Assembly (NCBI GenBank): GCA_947498025.1
Contig: CANMJR010000013.1
Span: 1-64,000 of the forward strand
Reading direction: 5' to 3'
Origin: Helicobacteraceae bacterium
GTDB lineage: Bacteria > Campylobacterota > Campylobacteria > Campylobacterales > Sulfurimonadaceae
Length of the DNA: 64,000 bases
Every line of letters begins with the position of its first letter. Position 1 is the stretch's first letter. This document shows, in pieces, positions 1 through 8,434 of this stretch. Below the pieces are notes generated by a model. That model was not told the origin of the DNA. It did not search any database and was given only the letters and a program-made list of their open reading frames with translations. The position numbers and the translations under genes are program-made.

Positions 1-510
1 AGCAAACAACAGCTGAAAATACAGCTGCAGAAGTAGCAGAAAATACGGTTGCTGAGAATACAGCTGATGAAGTTGCAGAAAACACTGTTGATGAAGATAC
101 AGTCGCAGAAACTCCTGAATCAACAGTTGATGAAGATACTGTTGATGCAGTTACTGAAGATACAAAAGATATCGTTAATATAGAAGCGGTGGCTGAAAAT
201 ACAACTGAGGAAGTTGTAAATGTAGCAGCTGTGGCAGAAGATACTGCACCTGAAGATACGGTTGATGCAGTAGCAGAGAATACTGTTGATGGCGTAGAAG
301 TGACTCCGGCAAGCGATGAACAAACTACTGATGAAGTGGTAAATACTCCGGCAAGTGACGAAGATACTGCAGCAGAAAATACCATTGATGCAGTTGATGA
401 AGATACAGACGCAGAAGATACTATTGATGCGGTTGCAGAAGATACAGACGCAGAAGATACTACCGATGCAGTTGACGAAGAGACAACGGACGAAGTAGTC
501 AATACAGAAG
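1..510 (+). repeat. Degenerate tandem coding repeats (VAENTVDEDT / DAVAEDTDAEDT)
   Basis: Repeated gatgcagttgatgaagatacagacgcagaagatact-like units visible at DNA and protein level. Confidence 0.7.
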
Positions 511-881
511 CAGCAGATGCAGTTGTTGAAAGTAATGGAAACACAGACTTAAATATTGACGGTGAAATTCAAATCGACTTTGGTGCAATAGAAGGAGCTG
601 ATGCTCAAGGTCTTGATGCAATTAATCTCGGAGACGGCGCTCAAAATATTGCAATATCTTTAGACGATGTGATGGCAACATCGGATGACACAAGTGGCAA
701 TATAGAAATCACAATTGAAGGAGATGCATCAGATACAGTGAGCCTAAGCAGTGAAGAATTTGTCTTAGGTGCAACAGATATTGCTGTTGATGATACGGCT
801 ACAACATATGATGTTTATTCAAGTGTTGATGAAACGGTTACCCTCAATATTGATACTCAGATACAAGTGGAACAACACTAA
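1..881 (+). CDS. C-terminal part of acidic Ala/Glu/Asp/Thr/Val-rich repeat protein, probable type I secreted adhesin or surface protein (truncated at window edge)
   Basis: Frame 3 is open from the first bases (QTTAENTAAEVAENTVAENT...) into the listed ORF 189..881; degenerate ENT/EDTVDAVAEDTDAEDT repeats then a non-repetitive C-terminus; T1SS genes lie nearby. Confidence 0.65.
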   Translation, partial: QTTAENTAAEVAENTVAENTADEVAENTVDEDTVAETPESTVDEDTVDAVTEDTKDIVNIEAVAENTTEEVVNVAAVAEDTAPEDTVDAVAENTVDGVEVTPASDEQTTDEVVNTPASDEDTAAENTIDAVDEDTDAEDTIDAVAEDTDAEDTTDAVDEETTDEVVNTEAADAVVESNGNTDLNIDGEIQIDFGAIEGADAQGLDAINLGDGAQNIAISLDDVMATSDDTSGNIEITIEGDASDTVSLSSEEFVLGATDIAVDDTATTYDVYSSVDETVTLNIDTQIQVEQH

Positions 882-899
882 GATCTCTTATAAACAAGT

Positions 900-926
900 C
901 AAGCCCTCTTCATTGTGGGGGGCTTG
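900..926 (+). terminator. Hairpin terminator candidate after the repeat protein
   Basis: CAAGCCC tcttcattgtggg GGGCTTG stem shortly after the stop codon. Confidence 0.5.
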
Positions 927-1002
927 CAATAATTTCTTATGTGCTTATGATACAATTCTCACAATCCATATCTATTGAAACAACGCTTTAATAAGGTTTA
1001 CA

Positions 1003-2109
1003 ATGAACAACAATATAAAAAAATCAATTATTTCACTTGATGTAATGCCAAGAGATGTTTATGATAAATTTACTAAATTTGGAAATTTAGCAAATATGAC
1101 ACCGGATGAGATTTGGAGTCATTACCCAAAAACAGGAACAGGCACTTTTAACCCAAATACTATGGTGAAAGAAACTTCTATTATTGAGCCATACTTGATG
1201 GTTCATTATCTTAAACAAAAAGGGATAGAAACCAGATTCTGGTACAACAATGCACTCTTCACCTTTAATGAAAAACTTTTTAGAATTGCTGCGGGCAAAG
1301 TAATAGAAGTAGATATTACTAATCTCTATTTTATATCTTTTAGAGAATCTTTCGCTCACCCTTTTTATAAGATTTTAGAAATAGTTTTAGAAAAAAATGG
1401 TGGCAAACTCGTAAAGCCAAATATGCTCACCATGGCAAATACGGGATGCATGAATAAGCTTTATGCCCTAGCAGAACTCTATCACAGAAGAGAAGAGCTT
1501 TTTGGTGATGTAATCATCCCATTTAATATTACAGCTAGAGATTATCCCGCATTAATTGAGTTTATGAAAGAGAACATGGGTGACAAGGTTGTGTTTAAAA
1601 TAGATTGTGTTCAGGAGGGGCAGGGCGTTATATTTAAAGATTTATCCAAAGAGAACCAACTCGAATCAATTGCAAAAATTTTAAATGCTCATAAAGTAAA
1701 AGGCAAAGAAGTTTTTATAACTGCTGCCGTAGAGATTCTCAATGAGTATAGATGTTATTTTACCAATCATGGTCGTACAAAAACTGTATTTTCAATAAAA
1801 CAGCGTGTAAATAGCGATGAGATAAATGTGTATGAAAGAGATAACATACATATATATAAAAACATATCTGTTAAATGGCTGGAAGTTAAAACAGATTCTA
1901 AAGTATTTTCAGATGCTTCAAAAATAGCAAAATCGATTATGAAAGATATGAGTTACGACACAGGTTGTTTGGAATTTGCACACACAAAAGATGGAAAAAT
2001 AGTATTTTTTGAAGTAAACCAAATGGCCGGACCCCTCCCTTTTGATGGCGAAGACACTACAAACATGACACGCTATTACCATTCGATGTTTGACAAAATG
2101 ATGAATTAG
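1003..2109 (+). CDS. ATP-grasp-like enzyme
   Basis: VVFKIDCVQEGQGVIFKD, EYRCYF and C-terminal CLEFAHTKDGKIVFFEVNQMAG resemble the ATP-grasp lysine/glycine loop and metal-binding E-x-N. Confidence 0.6.
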   Translation: MNNNIKKSIISLDVMPRDVYDKFTKFGNLANMTPDEIWSHYPKTGTGTFNPNTMVKETSIIEPYLMVHYLKQKGIETRFWYNNALFTFNEKLFRIAAGKVIEVDITNLYFISFRESFAHPFYKILEIVLEKNGGKLVKPNMLTMANTGCMNKLYALAELYHRREELFGDVIIPFNITARDYPALIEFMKENMGDKVVFKIDCVQEGQGVIFKDLSKENQLESIAKILNAHKVKGKEVFITAAVEILNEYRCYFTNHGRTKTVFSIKQRVNSDEINVYERDNIHIYKNISVKWLEVKTDSKVFSDASKIAKSIMKDMSYDTGCLEFAHTKDGKIVFFEVNQMAGPLPFDGEDTTNMTRYYHSMFDKMMN

Positions 2110-2133
2110 AACTGTTTCGTAAAAGGATAACAG

Positions 2134-3222
2134 TTGCAGATATTAAAATGGTTTATTCAAAAATTTCCAGAGTATGTAAAGCAAATGAGAGAGTGTAGTT
2201 ACCATTATGATTACACTCATTTAAATCTTCATCATATAGAGGGCGATATTTGGAGTCATACTGTTTTGGCTTACAATAATGCCATAAAATCAAATGCTTC
2301 AGAGCCTCTGAAATGGGCAATACTTCTTCATGATATAGGTAGAATTTTTACAAGACGCGAAAACAGCAAAGAGTCCGAAGTGAGTTTTGGTGAGTTTGAG
2401 GGCATCTCTTGTTTTGTAGCATTAGAAATTTTAAACAAAAGCGATTTATCCGCAAACAAAATAAGCAGAATTCTAAAAATAATATCGTATCAATATACCG
2501 TTATTGACCATATTAAATATGACAAACCCTCTTTTAATGAACTTCTTGAAAAATTTAAGTATGAAAAAGAGTTGTTGAGCGATTTATCGTACTATGTGGA
2601 GTATGATCTCTTTGGAAGAATAGTGGATGAAAGTAGAGTTGAACTCTATGACTACAAAAGAGTAGAAGCTCTACAAAAACATGGTAAAAATGCAGATAAT
2701 TTTAAAAAAGCAAAATCATTAAAACAAAACACACTCTATCTTTTAGTAGGTCCTCCATGCTCCAGAAAAAGCAGCTGGATAGCAGAACAAACTGGAGATT
2801 TCATCGTAGTAAATCGTGATAGCTGTGTCGAGGAAATAGGCAAAAAATATGGAAAAAACAGTTATAACGAAGCCTATGATTTAATGAACGAAAATGAAGA
2901 GATTAAAAAAGAGATAGATGCACTGGAAAAAGAGAGAGAAAATTTTGCGAAAAATTCTCAAAAGAGAGACATTATAATCGACAATCCAAATTTAAGCCTT
3001 AAAAACAGAAAAGAGCAGATTGAAGCATTCTCAAAAACACATAAAATAGAAGTTTTACTCTTCTTAACACCCTTTGATGAATTGGTTGCATGTAACAAAA
3101 AAAGAGAAGAGAATATAAACAAATCCGTTTCTCAAAATGGTCTTATAAACAAATTAGAAACATTTACCTATCCTCTGTTAAATGAAGGAATTAATGAAAT
3201 CTTAATAAAGTTCAATGATTGA
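2134..3222 (+). CDS. HD-domain phosphohydrolase fused to P-loop polynucleotide kinase-like domain (HD-Pnk-like)
   Basis: N-terminal HHIEGDIWSHT...LLHDIGR (HD); C-terminal LLVGPPCSRKSS (Walker A), VVNRDS, IIIDNPNLSLKNR as in Pnk kinases; TTG start. Confidence 0.65.
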   Translation: MQILKWFIQKFPEYVKQMRECSYHYDYTHLNLHHIEGDIWSHTVLAYNNAIKSNASEPLKWAILLHDIGRIFTRRENSKESEVSFGEFEGISCFVALEILNKSDLSANKISRILKIISYQYTVIDHIKYDKPSFNELLEKFKYEKELLSDLSYYVEYDLFGRIVDESRVELYDYKRVEALQKHGKNADNFKKAKSLKQNTLYLLVGPPCSRKSSWIAEQTGDFIVVNRDSCVEEIGKKYGKNSYNEAYDLMNENEEIKKEIDALEKERENFAKNSQKRDIIIDNPNLSLKNRKEQIEAFSKTHKIEVLLFLTPFDELVACNKKREENINKSVSQNGLINKLETFTYPLLNEGINEILIKFND

Positions 3223-4212
3223 GTCAATAAAACTTTGATCAATGCTTTTTTCTTCAGATATATATTTTGCCACATGTGGATAGATTTTTTTTGCAAAAGC
3301 ATCATACTCTTGATTGTTATACCATTTGCCGTTTGAGTGCAATCCACCGCTTACTTTATAAAATGCCCAACCTGCTCCTATGGCAGTAGCAGTTGATTCA
3401 TTGAAAATATTTTTTACTTTCCCAGTTGATGCATGTTTACTGTTTTTAAAATAACTCGTTATCTGTTCTTTGTTTTTATCATAAATCGTATGAGCAATTT
3501 CATGAAAAATAGTAGCGCTTAACAGCCAAGCTATATTTGATTTTGGTTTATTGACTAAGACTCCTATGGATTCTACATCTCCAAGCATAAAAGCGAGCGT
3601 TTTGTCTCCGTCCGGAATCGGATAGAGTACCAAGTATATTTTATCGATATTATTTTTTTTGACGCCATAAAAATGAGCAGCTTTTACGATTAGCTGATCA
3701 TAATCGGCACTCTCCATGGCTTTTTTTATCTCTTGGCTCTTAAGTTTTAATTTCTGCTCATTTGAGTTCCAAATTAACTCCTCATAAATAGGCAAAAAAT
3801 ATTTAAGCATTTCAAAATAGGTATATGTACTGTTATCATCCACGCTATTTTTATAAGAAATTGAAATCTTTTTCAATTCATCCAAATTTTCAGCTACTAC
3901 ACTTTCTATTTTTATCATATTGTAAAAATTGATATTTTTTTTGTATTCATATACTCTTTTAGTTTTTATAGAATCGTAACTTTTAGTAAGTTCAAATAAT
4001 TTTTCTTGTGAAAGTTTATTGTTGCCATATTTTTGATTGTAGATATTTTGAAAAGATTTTAAAGAGTAGGGGGTTTTCATAATTGATTCGCCAAAACTGA
4101 TTAAACCATGCAATTTACTGATTTTAATCTCTACATACTCACTTGCGGATAGGTTAAAAAATTGTAAAAGAAATAGAAATAAAAAAATTATTTTTTTCAA
4201 ACTACTACTCAT
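3202..4212 (-). CDS. Secreted or periplasmic HEXXH metalloprotease-like protein
   Basis: Signal peptide-like N-terminus; ATIFHEIAHTIYD (HEIAH) and downstream NESTATAIG glutamate. Confidence 0.6.
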   Translation of the reverse strand: MSSSLKKIIFLFLFLLQFFNLSASEYVEIKISKLHGLISFGESIMKTPYSLKSFQNIYNQKYGNNKLSQEKLFELTKSYDSIKTKRVYEYKKNINFYNMIKIESVVAENLDELKKISISYKNSVDDNSTYTYFEMLKYFLPIYEELIWNSNEQKLKLKSQEIKKAMESADYDQLIVKAAHFYGVKKNNIDKIYLVLYPIPDGDKTLAFMLGDVESIGVLVNKPKSNIAWLLSATIFHEIAHTIYDKNKEQITSYFKNSKHASTGKVKNIFNESTATAIGAGWAFYKVSGGLHSNGKWYNNQEYDAFAKKIYPHVAKYISEEKSIDQSFIDSIIELY

Positions 4213-4285
4213 AGTTCACAAATAAGATTTTAGAAATTAATGACTTATGCATACTATCATTTCTTGTAGCTTCAAAGTAATATGA

Positions 4286-4912
4286 TTATTTTAACAAAAG
4301 TACGAGTGACACTCTGTCGTTAACATGCAGCTTTGAAAAAATTGAGCCAACATGTGCTTTTACTGTTCTTGTAGTTATCTCAAGCGCCGAGGCAATTGCA
4401 TCGTTTGTGTAGCCTCCGAGAATCAGTTTTACAACTTCAATCTCTTTTGCAGTAAGTCTGTTGTTTAGGAGAGATTCTGACTCCTCTTTTAAGGGTTCAT
4501 CTTTTGAAATTTTAGAGAGAGCGGCTGTCAGTTCAGGGTAGGTCCATATTTTGTCATCCAAAATCGTTTGAAGCATCTGTATAAAGTGAACTGTGAGCAT
4601 TCTTGCATTTCCATAAGCCTTTACATTATGGGCAATAAGCATCTTCCCCGTTGCAATTTCAGGTTCTCTTTCCAAAATAATCATATTTTTTGGTACAGAG
4701 TTTGACGTAATCATTTTATTAATATCACCGGCAACACTATCGTAGTCGGCTATTAAAATGTAATCTGACAGCTCTGCTAGTACATTTTTTAGGGAGACTA
4801 AATCATAGCAGGTGATAGAGTGCTCTATATCATGTTTTACTCTCCACTCCTTAACTATCTCCATGTTCGCACTAAAAAATATAATTTCCATGTTATTTCT
4901 CCGTAAAGACAT
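4286..4912 (-). CDS. LuxR-family (GerE-type HTH) transcriptional regulator with atypical receiver-like N-terminus
   Basis: LTAKEIEVVKLILGGYTNDAIASALEITTRTVKAHVGSIFSKL. Confidence 0.8.
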   Translation of the reverse strand: MSLRRNNMEIIFFSANMEIVKEWRVKHDIEHSITCYDLVSLKNVLAELSDYILIADYDSVAGDINKMITSNSVPKNMIILEREPEIATGKMLIAHNVKAYGNARMLTVHFIQMLQTILDDKIWTYPELTAALSKISKDEPLKEESESLLNNRLTAKEIEVVKLILGGYTNDAIASALEITTRTVKAHVGSIFSKLHVNDRVSLVLLLK

Positions 4913-6239
4913 ACTGCTTTGTTTTTAAGATAGGTTTTAGAATATACTGCATTACCGTTTTCTTGCCCGTAACTATATCAACACTCACCTGCATTCCTGG
5001 GATGATTTTAAGTGGCTTGTCCTCTGTGCCTAAATAACTTTTATCTGTCACAACATGTATAAGATAAAAGGTTTCCTCTTTTTTATCTGTAATAGTGTCC
5101 GGTGAAATAGATTCAACTCTTCCGGTAAGACCGCCATGAATATTAAAAGGGTAGGCCGAAACTTTTACCATAGCCTCTGCATCCGGATGGATAAATGCTA
5201 TGTCAGCGGGCTTTATTTTTATCTCTAAATAGAGTTTTTTACTAGAGGGAACAACCTCTACTAAGTCAGCACCGGGTTTGATGACACCGCCGACGGTATT
5301 TACATAAAGTTTTTGAATAATGCCTGAAACAGGCGACTTAACAACCGTTCTGTCAACTTGGTCGCTTAACTCCACCTGCTGAGTGCCAGTTCTTCCTAGT
5401 TCTGCTGTTACTTTGTTTAACTCCTCTTTAGCAGTGCTTATAAAGAGTTGTTTTGCTGCACTTCTATTGCCTTTGAACTCTTCTACTAGGGATGCTAAAC
5501 GAGGTAAAGAGAGTTTTGCAGCCTCAATATCATTTTCAATTGCACTCGCCTCTCTTTTGAGCTTTAAGAAGTCAACTTTTGATTTTACGCCCTGTGTTAC
5601 CATGGGTTCCGTCATGGCTATCTCTTCTGTTACAAACTCCAGAGATTTTTGTAGTGATGATATTCTGGCTCTTGCTTCTGTTAGTGCCTGTTTTTTTTGA
5701 CTTATCTGCTCCACAATTGAACCGTCTTTCGCTTCAAACTCAAGTTTATTTGAATCATAAAGCTTTTTTGCAAGGGAGAGTTGTTCGTTTAGCTCTTGGC
5801 TATCCGTTGGAACTATTACAAATTGAATATCATTTGCCTCTGCCTCAAGTCTCTGTCTTTGTGCTTCTAGCTCTTCATACTTCATCTGATTTGTAAGAGA
5901 GGTTGACACAGATTTAGCATTGCTGATTTTTAATATATCCTGCCCCGCTTCAACTCTTTCTCCTTCGTTTACAAGGATTGCTTCAACTATTCCACCCTCA
6001 AGGTTCTGAATAACTTGGTTTTTTCCATAGGGAACGACCTCTCCGTCCCCCTTTGTAATCTCATCAATCTCTGCAAAAGATGCCCATATAATAGATACAA
6101 AAATAGTAATAAGCCAAATTTTTATAACTCTGCTTGTTTTAGAAGGGGTAACTTGCAAAATAGCCGCACTTAGGCTATTCATAAATTCATAGTCTTTTTC
6201 AGTATATTCTAATGGTTTTGGTTTGTCAACTTTCTTCAA
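4893..6239 (-). CDS. HlyD-family type I secretion periplasmic adaptor
   Basis: Single N-terminal TM, GDGEVVPYGKNQVIQNLEGGIVEAILVNEGERV biotinyl-lipoyl motif, T1SS HlyD C-terminus. Confidence 0.9.
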   Translation of the reverse strand: MKKVDKPKPLEYTEKDYEFMNSLSAAILQVTPSKTSRVIKIWLITIFVSIIWASFAEIDEITKGDGEVVPYGKNQVIQNLEGGIVEAILVNEGERVEAGQDILKISNAKSVSTSLTNQMKYEELEAQRQRLEAEANDIQFVIVPTDSQELNEQLSLAKKLYDSNKLEFEAKDGSIVEQISQKKQALTEARARISSLQKSLEFVTEEIAMTEPMVTQGVKSKVDFLKLKREASAIENDIEAAKLSLPRLASLVEEFKGNRSAAKQLFISTAKEELNKVTAELGRTGTQQVELSDQVDRTVVKSPVSGIIQKLYVNTVGGVIKPGADLVEVVPSSKKLYLEIKIKPADIAFIHPDAEAMVKVSAYPFNIHGGLTGRVESISPDTITDKKEETFYLIHVVTDKSYLGTEDKPLKIIPGMQVSVDIVTGKKTVMQYILKPILKTKQYVFTEK

Positions 6240-8397
6240 TTTTTTTGCCGCCGCTTTGTAATTTTTTGAGTGCTATATCTTTTTGAGCATCAATGAAAAC
6301 TTTTCCTTCATTCATAACTATGATTCTTGTGACAATTTTTAGCAGATTCATTTTTTGCGTTACTAATAGAGCAGTTTTTCCTTTCAAATTTTCACCCAAG
6401 CTGTCAATAAGTCTAGACTCCGATAACTGATCCATGGCATTGCTAGGCTCATCCATGAGCATAATAGGAGAGTCAAGTAAAAATGCACGAGCAATCCCGA
6501 TACTCTGTTTCTGACCGCCGGATAATCCCTGTCCTCTCTCGCCTATCGGCATTTCATACCCTTTGGGATGTTTTTTTACAAACTCAGAGGTTCCGCTGAT
6601 AATGGATGCTCTTAGCATGTCACTATCAGAACAGTGTGAAGCACGGTAGGTAATATTATCTTTCACAGTTCCGCGAAAGAGCATAATGTCTTGAGAAACA
6701 TAACCGATATTTTTTCGAAGATCCGCAGGGTCGATTTGGTTGATATCTATGCCATCTATTAAAATTTGTCCTGAGTCCGGCTCATAAAGTCCTAGAATAA
6801 GCTTTTGAATCGTACTCTTTCCTGAGCCGATGCGACCGATTATCGCTACATGCTCTCCCGGCTCTATCGTGAACGAGACATTTTTTAGTATCTGAAACCC
6901 TGTTTTTGGGTATGCAAATGTTACATCTATAAACTCGATTCTGCCGCTGAAATCCGGTCTTTTTACAAATTTTTTGCCGGCAGGTCTCTCGCTCGGTTGA
7001 GATAATATGTCGTTTATAGCGGAATAGGATGCTTTTGTGTTCTCATAATTGGTAAGTATTCCGGCAACTTGTCCCATAGGTCCAAGCACCCTCCCTGTTA
7101 AAATATTAATAGCTATTAAAGCACCCATAGAAAGCTCAAAGGCTTGAATGAGATAAACCCCATAAACTATTATCATAACTGTGTTTAATTGAATCAAAAA
7201 TTGAGTAATTGTCGGAATAGAAACGGATAACAGGCGAGTGGACATGCTTTTTGTAGCTATTTCACCGGTTGACTCTTCCCATTTCCACTGCGCCTGGTTG
7301 AGAGTACCAAGAGTTTTGAGTGTTTCAATATTGTTGAGTGTTTCAATTAAAATAGAACTTTTTATAGCACTTGCTTCTTTCGTATTGTCTATGCTGGCTC
7401 TTAATGGCTTTTTTATAAATATTGCGTAACCTATAATTAAAAACATAGTTACTAAAGGAATAGCAACTATCGAGCCACCGATATACCAAATAATAACTAA
7501 GAATATAACTGCGAATGGAAGGTCAATTATAGCGGCCATTGTAGCATTTGTTAAAAAGCTTCTTATATTATCAAAATCTCTTAAGTGATTAGAAAATGCA
7601 CCTACGGATGTTGGAATGTGTGACATTTTTAAGTCAAGTACTTTTTCAAAAATAATGGATGCCATGATAACATCACTCTTTTTTGCGGCACTCTCTAGTA
7701 AGTTGGTTCTTGTAAATTTTAAAAATGTATCAATAATATAGATAATAATAATACCGATTGAAAATACCCAAAGTGTTTCTATCGCATTATTTGGAACAAC
7801 CCTGTCGTAAATATTCATAGTAAAGAGAGGAGAAGCAACAATAAAAAGGTTTATTAGGAGAGATGCATATAAAACATCTTTATAAATGCCCAATGACAAT
7901 TTTAGAGTACTCCAAAACCAATGTTTCTGGTCTAAATGAAGAGATCTTGTGTTGTCATCTACATGTTCAAAAGCTTTTTTTATCATAAAGCCAAAGCCGA
8001 TATACTCATCTTTTAGTATATCTATATCAACCCACTGTTCAACAGCATCTTCAGTCGGCATGATTATTTTAGCTTCTTGCCCATCATCACTAAATCTATC
8101 GAGAATGCATGAGCCTTGATTGGAGAGTAGAATTATCATAGGGAGTTGGAGCGGAGAGATTTGTTCAAGAGGTCTTCTTAAGATGCTCGATTTTAGTCCG
8201 GCTCTTTCAGCTGCACGAGAGAAGAGACCTTTTGCATTATTTATTGAAAATAGCTCAGGCGTTTCTCTTCCCACCTCTATAGGTAACCCCGCAGTTAAAG
8301 CCTCTGCGGAGAATGGTTTATGATAAAGTTTTGTAAATAGAACCAAGCAGTCAAGCAAGGAGTCTATTTTCAAATTATCAACTCTTGTTACAAACAT
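6226..8397 (-). CDS. Type I secretion system ABC transporter/permease (LapB/HlyB-like, with N-terminal peptidase-like domain)
   Basis: IIGRIGSGKST Walker A, LSGGQKQ signature, ABC membrane domain, C39-like N-terminal region. Confidence 0.9.
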   Translation of the reverse strand: MFVTRVDNLKIDSLLDCLVLFTKLYHKPFSAEALTAGLPIEVGRETPELFSINNAKGLFSRAAERAGLKSSILRRPLEQISPLQLPMIILLSNQGSCILDRFSDDGQEAKIIMPTEDAVEQWVDIDILKDEYIGFGFMIKKAFEHVDDNTRSLHLDQKHWFWSTLKLSLGIYKDVLYASLLINLFIVASPLFTMNIYDRVVPNNAIETLWVFSIGIIIIYIIDTFLKFTRTNLLESAAKKSDVIMASIIFEKVLDLKMSHIPTSVGAFSNHLRDFDNIRSFLTNATMAAIIDLPFAVIFLVIIWYIGGSIVAIPLVTMFLIIGYAIFIKKPLRASIDNTKEASAIKSSILIETLNNIETLKTLGTLNQAQWKWEESTGEIATKSMSTRLLSVSIPTITQFLIQLNTVMIIVYGVYLIQAFELSMGALIAINILTGRVLGPMGQVAGILTNYENTKASYSAINDILSQPSERPAGKKFVKRPDFSGRIEFIDVTFAYPKTGFQILKNVSFTIEPGEHVAIIGRIGSGKSTIQKLILGLYEPDSGQILIDGIDINQIDPADLRKNIGYVSQDIMLFRGTVKDNITYRASHCSDSDMLRASIISGTSEFVKKHPKGYEMPIGERGQGLSGGQKQSIGIARAFLLDSPIMLMDEPSNAMDQLSESRLIDSLGENLKGKTALLVTQKMNLLKIVTRIIVMNEGKVFIDAQKDIALKKLQSGGKKIEES

Positions 8398-8434
8398 ATC
8401 TTACCTCTAATATTTTACTTTTTATACAAATCAT

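Noticed and set aside
1-510. Possible CRISPR-like regular repeats
   Set aside because: Repeats are degenerate, in frame and encode a continuous acidic protein; no spacer structure.
5383-5896. Plus-strand ORFs opposite hlyD (and similar antisense ORFs opposite ompA, the RND gene and hypE)
   Set aside because: They mirror strong coding regions on the other strand and have no recognisable domains.
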